Assembly (NCBI GenBank): GCA_022561145.1
Contig: JADFRS010000007.1
Span: 1-50,725 of the forward strand
Reading direction: 5' to 3'
Source: Gemmatimonadota bacterium
Lineage (GTDB): Bacteria; Gemmatimonadota; Gemmatimonadetes; Longimicrobiales; Gaopeijiaceae
DNA length: 50,725 nt
Position numbers and translations under genes: made by a program. Below are positions 38,408 through 47,128 of this stretch, piece by piece (the first letter of the stretch is position 1; the number at the start of each line of letters is the position of its first letter). Under the pieces are notes generated by a model. It was not told the DNA's origin. It saw only the letters and a program-made list of their open reading frames with translations, and did not search any database.

Positions 38408-40837
38408 ATGAGCTTGCTTCTCCAAGACATGCGATACGCCATTCGTATCCTACGCAACCGAATCGGCGTGACGAGCGTCGCCGTGATCGTGATGGCGCTC
38501 GGCATCAGTCTGACGGCGAGCATGTACGCCATCATCAAAGGCGTGATGTTCTCCACGCCCGACTACGATGCCGTTGAGGATATCGTCCACGTTCAGACCA
38601 CGATTCCGCTGAGTCAGTTCAATCAGTCCGTGCGGATTCACGACTATCTCGACTGGCGGGACAGGCAGACGGTCTTCACGGAGATGGCGGCCTATTACGG
38701 CACGTCGGTGAACCTCTCGGGTGACGATGTGCGGGCGGAGACTTACAGCGGTGCGCGCATTACGGCGAGCACGTTCGATCTGCTCGGGAGGCAGCCGCTC
38801 ATCGGTCGTCCCTTCACACCTGAGCAGGATCTCCTTCCGGATCAGAACGAGGTGATCATTGCTTACCACATCTGGGAGAACCGCTACGGCGCTGATCCCG
38901 ACATCCTCGGCAAGACGATCCGTATCAACGCCAGGCCAACGACGGTAATCGGCGTCATGCCCGATGGTTTTCGCTTTCCGGCACTAAGCGATATGTGGCT
39001 GCCCTTGGCCATCGACATGACTGAGCTCGAGCGGCGTGACGGGCCGGGTCTTCAGGTGCTGGGGCGGCTCTCGGACGGTTCCACGCAGGCCGAGGCATTC
39101 GCCCAATTCACGGCCATAGCGAGCCGGCTCGAGCAGCAGTTCCCGGACACCAACGAGGATATCGTCCCCGTGATGGAGCTGTGGATATTGGCCCAATTCG
39201 TCGGCGACGAGACCCGAGGACTCCTCTACACGATGTTTGTGGGAGTGATAGGCGTGTTGCTCATCGCATGCGCCAACGTCGCCAACCTGCTGTTCGCGTT
39301 GACGGTGGCGCGCGGGAAGGAACTGGCCGTCCGCACTGCGTTGGGCGCGGCTCGCTTCCGAGTGCTTCGGCAGCTCTTGAGTGAGACCCTTGTTCTGGCG
39401 GCGGCTGGAGCGGTGGTCGGGCTCGTCCTGACCGAGTTCTCTCTCGACCTCTTCACCAGGGTCATGACGCCGCTCCAGATACCGCCGTGGATGACGTTCG
39501 AGGTGAGCCCGGCCGTGGTGATGTTCGTGATCGGCATCACGTTCGCCTCCGCTTTGATATCTGGTATCCTGCCCGCACTGCAGGCCACCAAGGGGGATGT
39601 CCACTCGATACTACAGGATCAGTCGCGGGGCAGCTCGGGCCGCAGTGTAACCAGGCGATCGGCGGCCTTGGTGGTGCTCGAGGTCTCGGTCTCGTGTGCG
39701 TTGCTCGTGGCCGCTGGCCTAACGGTCCGAAGCACACTGGAGATCTCAAACGCGGACTTCGGTTTCGAGCAAGAGGGCATCCTGACTGCGCGGCTCCTAT
39801 TGCCTGTTGCGACCTATGAGGATTCCCTCGCCCGCCGGGACGTCACCGATCGGCTTCGCACCGAATTGGGGGCGCTCCCGGGAGTGACTGCGGTGGCCAT
39901 CACGTCGAACATGCCGGTTCTGGGAACGAATTTGCGCTTCTATGGCGTGCTGGACCACGACTACGTGGATGACAGCGAATACCGCTTCGGAGGTTACACG
40001 CGTGTGTCGCCCACTTTCTTCGACCTCATCGGTGCCGAGATTGTGGCGGGGCGGGGAATCGAGGAGACCGACGTCCTGGAGAGCCAGCGCGTGGTGGTTC
40101 TGGACCAACGCTTCGTAGAGAGAAACTGGCCCGGAGAGGACGCGCTCGGCAAGCAGGTTCGATTGGGCCGGTCGGACTCCGAGAACCCATGGCACACGGT
40201 CGTGGGTGTGGTCCGCACGATCGACATGCTCGAGCCTCTTGCTTTCGCGGCCGATCCACCCGAGAACATGTTTGTTTCGCTCGGTCAGAACCCTGTGGCC
40301 GGGCTTGCCGTGATGCTCAGAACGAACGGTGATCCGCTCGCGGCCGCGATGCCGGTTCGGGACATCATCACGCGGATCGACTCGGACATTCCGGTCAGCC
40401 AGGTGGCGACACTCGAGCAGCGCATCAAAGAGGCCTCCATCGAGGACAGGATCATCGGCGGCATGTTCGCGATCTTCGGCGTGGTGGCGCTCCTGCTCGC
40501 TTCGATCGGCCTCTACGCGGTCATGGCGTTCTCAGTTGGCCGTCGCACCGTCGAGTTGGGCATCCGCATGGCACTCGGTGCGAACAGCGGCAGCATCGTA
40601 CGGCTGATCCTCAGGCAGGGTATTTTGCCGCTCGGATTGGGCATCGTGCTCGGCCTCGGGATGGCGGTGCTACTCGGCAAGGCGCTGTCCTCGTTCCTGT
40701 TCAACGTGAGCGCGATGGACCCGGTCACCTTCGTCGGGATTCCGCTGTTGCTGACAGCCGTGAGCGTGGTAGCCCTACTGATACCGGCGAATCGGGCCGC
40801 TCGGATCGCGCCGGTGGTCGCACTACGGGAGGAGTAG
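38408..40837 (+). CDS. MacB-like ABC permease (duplicated orphan permease, ADOP type)
   Basis: 809 aa. Two MacB-core/FtsX halves: an N-terminal membrane anchor (MRYAIRILRNRIGVTSVAVIVMALGISLTASMYAI), a periplasmic domain, three helices, then the repeat (SAALVVLEVSVSCALLVAAG, a second periplasmic domain, and helices around VVALLLASIGLYAVMAFSVGRR). No ATPase domain and no ATPase gene adjoin it. Duplicated orphan permeases are typical of Acidobacteriota and Gemmatimonadota and probably pair with distant ATPases for efflux or envelope stress. I prefer ATG 38408, giving the family-like MSLLLQDMRYAIR; GTG 38357 would add 17 residues. Confidence 0.88.
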   Translation: MSLLLQDMRYAIRILRNRIGVTSVAVIVMALGISLTASMYAIIKGVMFSTPDYDAVEDIVHVQTTIPLSQFNQSVRIHDYLDWRDRQTVFTEMAAYYGTSVNLSGDDVRAETYSGARITASTFDLLGRQPLIGRPFTPEQDLLPDQNEVIIAYHIWENRYGADPDILGKTIRINARPTTVIGVMPDGFRFPALSDMWLPLAIDMTELERRDGPGLQVLGRLSDGSTQAEAFAQFTAIASRLEQQFPDTNEDIVPVMELWILAQFVGDETRGLLYTMFVGVIGVLLIACANVANLLFALTVARGKELAVRTALGAARFRVLRQLLSETLVLAAAGAVVGLVLTEFSLDLFTRVMTPLQIPPWMTFEVSPAVVMFVIGITFASALISGILPALQATKGDVHSILQDQSRGSSGRSVTRRSAALVVLEVSVSCALLVAAGLTVRSTLEISNADFGFEQEGILTARLLLPVATYEDSLARRDVTDRLRTELGALPGVTAVAITSNMPVLGTNLRFYGVLDHDYVDDSEYRFGGYTRVSPTFFDLIGAEIVAGRGIEETDVLESQRVVVLDQRFVERNWPGEDALGKQVRLGRSDSENPWHTVVGVVRTIDMLEPLAFAADPPENMFVSLGQNPVAGLAVMLRTNGDPLAAAMPVRDIITRIDSDIPVSQVATLEQRIKEASIEDRIIGGMFAIFGVVALLLASIGLYAVMAFSVGRRTVELGIRMALGANSGSIVRLILRQGILPLGLGIVLGLGMAVLLGKALSSFLFNVSAMDPVTFVGIPLLLTAVSVVALLIPANRAARIAPVVALREE

Positions 40838-40857
40838 CCGGGGCCTCTAGCGGTAGC

Positions 40858-41889
40858 TCAAACAGACAGACATCTGCCGACGATTTTCCAGGCAGCCTTG
40901 GACGGGTCTTCGAGAGTCTCGAAGAATTCCCCGAGGTAGCGGGCGGCCCGCTTCCGGTTGTCCTCGCTGAGGCCTTCCTGGTTGGCGAACAGGTCGAGGA
41001 TGGCTTCGTGATTCTGCTGAAAGCGCTGGTAGATCAACGCGAAGTCCATGGTCGGCCGACAATAGCCCATGTAGACCCTGTCCCGCACCGAGCGCGTGCC
41101 CAATCGGCTGTTCGGCTTGGCGTAGGGGGCCCCAACCAGGCCTGCCCAATCGTAGTCGTACGGTATGGGCAAATAGGAGCCCATAGCCGTCTGAACAACC
41201 TTGATGTTGTGGAAGAAAACAACCGAAAAATCAGTGTTGCCGATCATGTACTGGAAGACCGCGACCAGGGCAGCGTCCTCGTCGCTCAGCAGGCTAGGAT
41301 GAACTTGCTTCGCTTGGACGATGAACCCGTCGAGGCGCGTGGCCATCGCGTCCTCGTCTTCGATCAGGAACCCGTATCGGACTTTGTCGTCATCTTTCCC
41401 GCGTGAATCCACATACGTGATCCGCACCAGCCGGACCCGGAAGCTCGAGTCGGTCAGAAGATTGAATGTCCTGTAGATCAGGTACTCTTCGAGCGCGTTC
41501 TGTTCGTAGCTGTCGTTGTCCCGGCAGTGCGTCACGAGCTTGAGCTTGTTCTGGCCCTCGAAGATCGTGCCCTCCAGCTTGGATTTGGGGAAGTCGAGCC
41601 TCAATGGCGGGTCCTTGCAGGTGCTCCTCTTGAGTCGGAATAAGCCCCGCGTCTTGATCTTCAGCCCGAGCTCCTGCTCTGGCCCGTCGGGACCCTCTAC
41701 GCGGAGCGTCGCCGGGTAGGACTTGGCTTTATCCTTCCGCTCCTTGTGGATTTTGTCGAAGTTCGCTTCAATTCTCAACTCGAGCGTTTCGTGCGAGGCG
41801 AACAGGGGTGGAACTGCCTCCTGTGCGGACCCGGGGATCGGCAGGAAGGCCGAGATGACCAGGGCTGAGAGAATCACACGCATGAGCAT
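40858..41889 (-). CDS. Secreted protein, CotH-kinase-like
   Basis: 343 aa with a signal peptide (VILSALVISAFLPIPGSAQ). Segments such as LKIKTRGLFRLKRSTCKDPPLRLDF, YQYMIGNTDFSVVFFHN-like MIGNTDFSVVFFHNIKV, and PYDYDWAGLV recall the CotH spore-coat kinase pattern of a stem sequence, a GNxDW-like loop and an acidic metal loop. The match is by eye and partial, so an exported atypical kinase fold is only a suggestion. ATG 41889 has GGAAGG 9 nt upstream; ATGs at 41898 and 41883 are near alternatives. Divergent from the alkaline-phosphatase-like gene. Confidence 0.55.
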   Translation of the reverse strand: MLMRVILSALVISAFLPIPGSAQEAVPPLFASHETLELRIEANFDKIHKERKDKAKSYPATLRVEGPDGPEQELGLKIKTRGLFRLKRSTCKDPPLRLDFPKSKLEGTIFEGQNKLKLVTHCRDNDSYEQNALEEYLIYRTFNLLTDSSFRVRLVRITYVDSRGKDDDKVRYGFLIEDEDAMATRLDGFIVQAKQVHPSLLSDEDAALVAVFQYMIGNTDFSVVFFHNIKVVQTAMGSYLPIPYDYDWAGLVGAPYAKPNSRLGTRSVRDRVYMGYCRPTMDFALIYQRFQQNHEAILDLFANQEGLSEDNRKRAARYLGEFFETLEDPSKAAWKIVGRCLSV

Positions 41890-41965
41890 GGGGAGCATCC
41901 TTCCGTTGAGAATCGTGTAGCACACTATTCCGGACTTCATGAAAGCACCAGAGATTGTTCTTCCC

Positions 41966-41974
41966 CTTATAGCA
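41966..41974 (-). promoter_or_regulatory. Extended -10 promoter for the CotH-like gene
   Basis: On the minus strand the sequence reads TGCTATAAG, an extended -10, about 77 nt before ATG 41889 in the 97-bp divergent gap. There is no clear -35, which extended -10 promoters may not need. Confidence 0.35.
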
Positions 41975-41986
41975 GATGGTTGACCC

Positions 41987-43597
41987 ATGAGCCGAGTTCG
42001 CCTCGCGTTGGCGATGATGATTCTGGCCGTGCCCATGCTCGCCATGGGTCCGCCCCCCTCCCCGCTGGATGCTCCCGTCCGGCAGGAGGCTCCGCCTCGG
42101 CTGGTGGTTCTCCTCGTGGTCGATCAGCTGAGCGCCGATCTCTTCCAGCGTTACGAAGACCTCTTCACGCGCGGCTTTCGAAGGCTTCTCGATGGAGGAC
42201 GGGTGTATCCCAACGCGACGAACGACTATGCCATAGCGGAGACGTCTCCCGGACACGCGACGATGGCCGCCGGGGTGTATCCCTCTCGGCATGGAGTGGT
42301 GGCAAACGTCTGGTGGGAAAAGGACGACAACCTCGCATGGAAACAGGTCGTCAACGTCCTGGACCCCGAATCGCCGCTGATCGAGCTCCCGGGGTACGAG
42401 GGCGCGTCGCCGCGTGTGCTGCTGCGTTCTGGTCTGGCCGATTGGATGTATGAGTACGACGACGACACCAAAGTAGTCTCCATCGCGGGCAAGGAGCGCG
42501 CCGCCATCCTGATGGCGTCTCTCCACCGCGGGCATGTGTACTGGTTCGACGCATCGGTAGGTCGCTTCGTCACGTCGATATACTACCGGGACAAGTATCC
42601 CCGGTGGGTGCGGCGGTTCAACGAAGGCAGGATCCCCGAGTATCAAAGTGACTCCACCTGGTGGAGCGAAATCCCGAGAGAAGCGCTTGCCCGGTCGCGT
42701 CCCGACACGACAGTCTACGAGGCGGATGGCACCCACACCGCCTTCCCCCACGTATTCCGAGAGGGGCCCGTGAGGGATCCCCCTCAGACCTTTCACGAAT
42801 GGCTCGCGACCACGCCTGCCGTGGACGCCCTCGTGCTCGAGATGGCTCGAGCAGCCATCGACGCCGAGGACCTCGGTGACGACGAGACTCCGGACTTTCT
42901 GGCCATCTCGTTGTCCCAGACCGACAAGATCGGGCACGCGTTCGGGCCGTACAGCCGCGAACAACTCGACAACCTCCTTCGACTCGACAAGGAGCTGGGA
43001 GAGTTCTTCGAGTACCTGGACGCTGAGATCGGTGACGAGGCCTACGTCGTCGCGTTCACCGCGGATCACGGCGTTCTCGAGATTCCGGAGTTCATTCAGG
43101 ATGGTGACCACCCTGGTGTTCGGCTGACGAGGGAGGCGCTCGGAGAGTTGCAGGTGAAGTTCGACGAGGTCGTTCGAGGGTACGCGGGGCGGGGCCCGAA
43201 CGCGATACCGAACGCCCTCGTGGAAGTGGTGTCGGAGCTACCGTGGGTCGCGCGCGCATGGACGCACGAAGACCTGTTGAGCGGTGAGCTCACGGACTCG
43301 ATGTCCGTCTACGTGCGGCGTTCCCTTTATCCGGGGCGACCGGGAAGCCTGCTCAGCCGGTTCGGTGTCGAGATCCTGATGAAGCCCAACCACCTGAGTT
43401 GGGACGTGCCCCGAGGCACGACCCACGGCGTGCCCTACCTCTATGACCGCAGGGTGCCGTTCATCCTCATGGGCCCGGGGATCGCAGCCGGTGTCGACAC
43501 ACAGCGCGTGTCTCCCATGGACATTGCCCCGACGTTGGCGGGGTTTGCGCAGGTGCCCTATCCCGACGATCTGGACGGGACGTCGCGCAAGCAATAG
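41987..43597 (+). CDS. PafA-like alkaline phosphatase family protein
   Basis: 536 aa with a signal peptide. Alkaline-phosphatase superfamily motifs are VVDQLSADLF (metal Asp), the nucleophile region AETSPGHATMAAGVYPSRHGVVAN, SQTDKIGHAFGPYS, TADHGV, and a final THGVPYLYDRRVPFILMGPGI (metal His). Members hydrolyse phosphate mono- or diesters in the periplasm with two zinc ions. The nucleophile position in ETSPGHAT is threonine or serine. The gene is divergent from the CotH-like gene; only a weak Shine-Dalgarno is visible. Confidence 0.88.
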   Translation: MSRVRLALAMMILAVPMLAMGPPPSPLDAPVRQEAPPRLVVLLVVDQLSADLFQRYEDLFTRGFRRLLDGGRVYPNATNDYAIAETSPGHATMAAGVYPSRHGVVANVWWEKDDNLAWKQVVNVLDPESPLIELPGYEGASPRVLLRSGLADWMYEYDDDTKVVSIAGKERAAILMASLHRGHVYWFDASVGRFVTSIYYRDKYPRWVRRFNEGRIPEYQSDSTWWSEIPREALARSRPDTTVYEADGTHTAFPHVFREGPVRDPPQTFHEWLATTPAVDALVLEMARAAIDAEDLGDDETPDFLAISLSQTDKIGHAFGPYSREQLDNLLRLDKELGEFFEYLDAEIGDEAYVVAFTADHGVLEIPEFIQDGDHPGVRLTREALGELQVKFDEVVRGYAGRGPNAIPNALVEVVSELPWVARAWTHEDLLSGELTDSMSVYVRRSLYPGRPGSLLSRFGVEILMKPNHLSWDVPRGTTHGVPYLYDRRVPFILMGPGIAAGVDTQRVSPMDIAPTLAGFAQVPYPDDLDGTSRKQ

Positions 43598-43706
43598 GGC
43601 GGGGCGCGTGGCGATGAAATGCGCCGCCTTCTGAACCTCGGCGTAGTGTCCGGAAGGGTCGGAAGAATCCGGGCGCTTCCGGCGTCTAATCATTAATGGA
43701 TTCACG

Positions 43707-44864
43707 ATGGGAAGTGTGATGAGGGGGTCGCTCGCCGGCCCGACGCTGGCGGCCTTGGCTCTTCAGTGGGGGCTGGCAGGGTCTCTTGCGGGCCAGGTCC
43801 GATTCCAGGACCACTTCGACGGCGACTTGAGCGGCTGGATGGTGTCTGGGGCTCACGCCATCGAGATCGTTGAGACGCGCGACCCGGCCCACGGCCGGGC
43901 GTTGGAGCTTCGGCCCGACGGGTGGGACGTCTATGTGCTCGTTCGGGGGTCTGAGCGCTGGGGCGGCCTCCGCATCGAAGGGCAGATGACGTTTCCCGAC
44001 GAGGGCCACAGCTATCTGGGCGTGCTCTACAACTTCGGGCGTCGGGGGTCCCGCGCCGATTTCGGCAATCTCTACATCAAGGGGAACGGGAGCTACATCC
44101 GGGTCAATCCGCATCGTGACGGAAACGTGGGCCGGACGCTCTACGAGGAGTACCGCACGCCGCTGACCGGGGAGTCCGCGGTGCGCGTCGGCGAATGGCA
44201 GAGCTTCCGCATGGAGATCGTCGGCGGGGAGGCACACCTCTACGTCGGCGAATCAACGGCCCCGCGGATCACCTTCCCGGGGCTGGAGCTCACGTCCGGC
44301 TCGATCGGCTTCCAGCCCCGCTGCTGTGGCTCTCGAGTCTGGATCGACGACATCACGGTGTCCTCCATCGAAGGTTTCGAGTACGTGGGCCCTGCTCTGC
44401 CCAACGGAGACATCTACGAACCCGAGGCCCTCCTGACGGACTGGCAAGTGATTGGGCCGCTGGCCGCCTCGGACAAGGCCATCGAGCGCTCCCGCGACGG
44501 GAATGACCATCCATGGCGTCCGTTTCCCGCAGACCCGAGAGGCGCGGTGATCACGGGATCGGTCACTGACTACGAGGGAGATCGCACGCTGGCCTACTTC
44601 CGGACCACCGTGCGGTCCGACGGTGCCGAGGAGAGGGTTCTTTCCGTCAGCTCGGTCGATCACATGCAGATATGGGTGAACGGTGCCTTCACGGGATACC
44701 ACCCCCGCCAGGATTACGCATGGTTCGACTTCTGGAAGAATCCTGAGCACCAGGGCTGGCGCCTTAAGATCGACCTCGAACCGGGAGAAAATCAGATTCT
44801 GATTCGTGTTCGCGGTGGCGAGTACGCGTCGGGCGGGTTCTTCGCCCGGCTGGAACCTCGATGA
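43707..44864 (+). CDS. Secreted two-domain protein, DUF1080/LamG-like plus jelly roll
   Basis: 385 aa with a signal peptide (cleavage near SLAGQ). The first half (FQDHFDGDLSGWMV to VWIDDITVSS) is a concanavalin-like sandwich as in DUF1080 (3-keto-disaccharide hydrolase-like) proteins. The second (LTDWQVIGPL to GGFFARLEP) looks like a galactose-binding-type jelly roll with IWVNGAFTGYH. Probably binds or cleaves extracellular glycans. The close minus-strand PQQ/GMC dehydrogenases fit sugar oxidation, but this is loose context. ATG 43719 (second Met), with GGGAAG upstream, is an equally good start. Confidence 0.65.
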   Translation: MGSVMRGSLAGPTLAALALQWGLAGSLAGQVRFQDHFDGDLSGWMVSGAHAIEIVETRDPAHGRALELRPDGWDVYVLVRGSERWGGLRIEGQMTFPDEGHSYLGVLYNFGRRGSRADFGNLYIKGNGSYIRVNPHRDGNVGRTLYEEYRTPLTGESAVRVGEWQSFRMEIVGGEAHLYVGESTAPRITFPGLELTSGSIGFQPRCCGSRVWIDDITVSSIEGFEYVGPALPNGDIYEPEALLTDWQVIGPLAASDKAIERSRDGNDHPWRPFPADPRGAVITGSVTDYEGDRTLAYFRTTVRSDGAEERVLSVSSVDHMQIWVNGAFTGYHPRQDYAWFDFWKNPEHQGWRLKIDLEPGENQILIRVRGGEYASGGFFARLEPR

Positions 44865-44887
44865 AGGTAGAACCCGCCATGCTGCGG

Positions 44888-46066
44888 CTAAGGGTCTTCG
44901 TCTTGAGCCTCTTGTTTCCCCCGCCAGACCGTCAGCACCTCCTTCTCCCGGTCCGGCTTGATGCCGACGCGTAGCTCCGCCTGGGCCTCGGCCGGACGGG
45001 TACGGTGCCACTCCAGGGTATCCAAGGCGGTCACCGCCATGGGCCGAAATGTCAGCCCCGAGCCCATCGCCCTGCTGTTGTCGACGGCGGAGAGGGGATC
45101 ACCGGGAATCCAGATCGGCATGTCCACGTAAGGCCGAATCTCCTGCTCCCTGAGGAAGGGAATAGGCACCCAGGTGAGTTCGACTTCGCTCGACGTGATG
45201 GCCCGGATGCCGTGGAGCATCCCCGCCATGGACAAGGGTGACCCGAGCCCCACGCCATTGAACGCGCCCGCCGTGCCGTTCTCGGCCAGCCGGACTATCC
45301 ACTCGGTGAGGTCGCGCACGTCGATGATCTGCACGGGATCGGATCCGTCTCCCGGCGCGAGGACCTCACCGCCCTTGTCGATCCGAACCGGCCAGTAGGT
45401 GAAGCGGTCCGAGCGGTCGCCGGGGCCCACAATGAAGCCGGGCCGAACGATGGTGGCTCGGCCGGGAAACGCGGCCTGCGCCACTTCCTCGCCGATCGCC
45501 TTGGTGAGGCCGTATTCGGCCTCCTGACCATCCTCGAACCCGTCGGGCCTGCTCACCAGCGGGCTGTCCGGTCCGATCGGCGGCTTGGACCAAGGCTCGT
45601 CGACGTAGTCGTATCCCGTGGCCTCACCCTCGTACGCCGAGATCGAGGACACGAACAGGTACTGCTCGGCGGCGTCCTTGAGCAGCTCGGTGGTGAGCTG
45701 TACCCAGCGGTAGTCTCGCGCGTTGTTGTCGAGTACCACATCCCAGGTCCGGCCCTTCAGCGCGCCCAGGTCGCCGGTGCGATCGCCCACGAGCCGCTCA
45801 ACGTCGGGGATGTCGGCCTCGGCTCGGCCGCGGGTGAAGATCGTGACCTCGTGACCTCGTTCGACAGCGTAGCGCACGGTGTGGGGCCCGATGAACCCGG
45901 TCCCACCCAGTATGAGGAGGCGCTTGGCGGCTGGCCGCCGAGGTGCCTTGCGCCCGGTGTCGGCTGATAGCCTGGACGCCTCGAGGCGTGCGGGCGCAAC
46001 CCCCAAGGCCAGTCCGGCCCCAATCGCGCCCGTGCTCCTCAGAAAATCCCTTCGGTCCTGGGTCAT
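44888..46066 (-). CDS. Tat-exported NAD(P)-binding epimerase/dehydratase
   Basis: 392 aa. A twin-arginine signal (DRRDFLRSTGAIGAGLALG) precedes a Rossmann motif, ILGGTGFIGPHTVRYAVERGHEV, and YGLTK (YxxxK). An NAD-dependent epimerase/dehydratase carrying a Tat signal is odd, since the cofactor is cytoplasmic; such proteins are believed to bind NAD tightly before export, as glucose-fructose oxidoreductase does. Strong AAGGAGGG before ATG 46066. It is the last gene of the minus cluster that starts with the PQQ dehydrogenase. Confidence 0.82.
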   Translation of the reverse strand: MTQDRRDFLRSTGAIGAGLALGVAPARLEASRLSADTGRKAPRRPAAKRLLILGGTGFIGPHTVRYAVERGHEVTIFTRGRAEADIPDVERLVGDRTGDLGALKGRTWDVVLDNNARDYRWVQLTTELLKDAAEQYLFVSSISAYEGEATGYDYVDEPWSKPPIGPDSPLVSRPDGFEDGQEAEYGLTKAIGEEVAQAAFPGRATIVRPGFIVGPGDRSDRFTYWPVRIDKGGEVLAPGDGSDPVQIIDVRDLTEWIVRLAENGTAGAFNGVGLGSPLSMAGMLHGIRAITSSEVELTWVPIPFLREQEIRPYVDMPIWIPGDPLSAVDNSRAMGSGLTFRPMAVTALDTLEWHRTRPAEAQAELRVGIKPDREKEVLTVWRGKQEAQDEDP

Positions 46067-46156
46067 CCACCCTCCTTGAGTGCGTCCCGCCTGCCTCGAG
46101 GAAGCTAGGGTGCCATCCGCTGGAGCGCGAAGCGCCGGGTCGGAAAGAGCGTGGGC

Positions 46157-47071
46157 TCAGCGCGCTAGCCCGACCACCTTTCCGTCGAGCCGCCAGGCCG
46201 GATCGACTTCGATGCCTAGATGGGCCAACGCCGTGACCGGGAGGTCGACGATATAGGTGGAGTCGGTGATTTCACCGCGGCTCGCGGAGGGCCCGCTGAC
46301 CAAGTAGTAGATGGTGCGCTCTTCGGGCGTGTCCCCTCCGTGGTTGCCATTCGCGAGCCGGCCGTGATCGGTACTCGAGAGAATGAGCCAGTCCTCCTCG
46401 GCGTAGGTGGCCCGCGCCCGCACCGCAGCCACCAAGAGGCCCACATGCTCGTCGGCCAGCGCTATGGCCGCCCGGTATTCCTCGCCGATGGAGCGAAAGT
46501 GGTGGCTGGTCTCGTCGGGATTGCCCAGGTAGACGAAGAGTGCGTCCGGGTCGGCCGACCCGAGGTGCTCGACGGCGAGTTCCACGGAGCGGGTGTCCGC
46601 CTCGACCCAGCCCAACTCGAAGCCGTCCAGGGGGCGCCTTTCGTCAATGGTGACACCCAGTGTCGGTCGTCCGTCGTCTGCGTTCATCAGGGGCGGCCAA
46701 TCGGCCACGGCGAACGTGTGTAGCTCCGGTCGGACCATTTCGATTCGGGTGAGGAAGTCCGGAAACTCCTCGTAGCGTTTGCCGGTGAAGTCGTTGTCGG
46801 TGACCCCGTGCTTGTCAGGCCAAACCCCGGTCAGCATGGATGACCACGCCGGCCCGCTCACCGAAGGGAGGCTTGTACGCGCCCGTGCCGTAAACGCTCC
46901 TTCGGCTGCGAGGGCGTCCAGGTTGGGCGTGGGCACCTCCGCGAGCACGTCGGGCCGGACCCCGTCGATGCCGATCACGAGCACCTTGGGCATGGGCGGT
47001 GGCCCTGGTGCTTCGGCACAGGCCGAGGTCAGCCACAGGATCAACGGAGCGAGTAGCGCGCGATTTGCCAT
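46157..47071 (-). CDS. Alkaline-phosphatase-superfamily phosphodiesterase-like lipoprotein
   Basis: 304 aa. Signal peptide with lipobox TSAC (cysteine about residue 18). Motifs are VIGIDGVRPDVL (metal Asp), SLPSVSGPAWSSMLTGVWPDKHGV (nucleophile region), YLGNPDETSHHF, and STDHGRLANGNHGG (metal Asp and His). This is the nucleotide pyrophosphatase/phosphodiesterase branch. Exported; substrate unknown. It lies between the GMC and epimerase genes, with gaps of 57 and 90 bp. Confidence 0.82.
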   Translation of the reverse strand: MANRALLAPLILWLTSACAEAPGPPPMPKVLVIGIDGVRPDVLAEVPTPNLDALAAEGAFTARARTSLPSVSGPAWSSMLTGVWPDKHGVTDNDFTGKRYEEFPDFLTRIEMVRPELHTFAVADWPPLMNADDGRPTLGVTIDERRPLDGFELGWVEADTRSVELAVEHLGSADPDALFVYLGNPDETSHHFRSIGEEYRAAIALADEHVGLLVAAVRARATYAEEDWLILSSTDHGRLANGNHGGDTPEERTIYYLVSGPSASRGEITDSTYIVDLPVTALAHLGIEVDPAWRLDGKVVGLAR

Positions 47072-47128
47072 GCCTATTTCATCCCTTCGCTTGCCTAATC
47101 CGGCGTGCAGGTCCCCCGGCCACAGAGC

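Noticed and set aside
43650-43682. 7-bp inverted repeat CCGGAAG/CTTCCGG after the PafA-like gene
   Set aside because: Short stem with a 19-nt loop and no T-tract; too weak to call a terminator.
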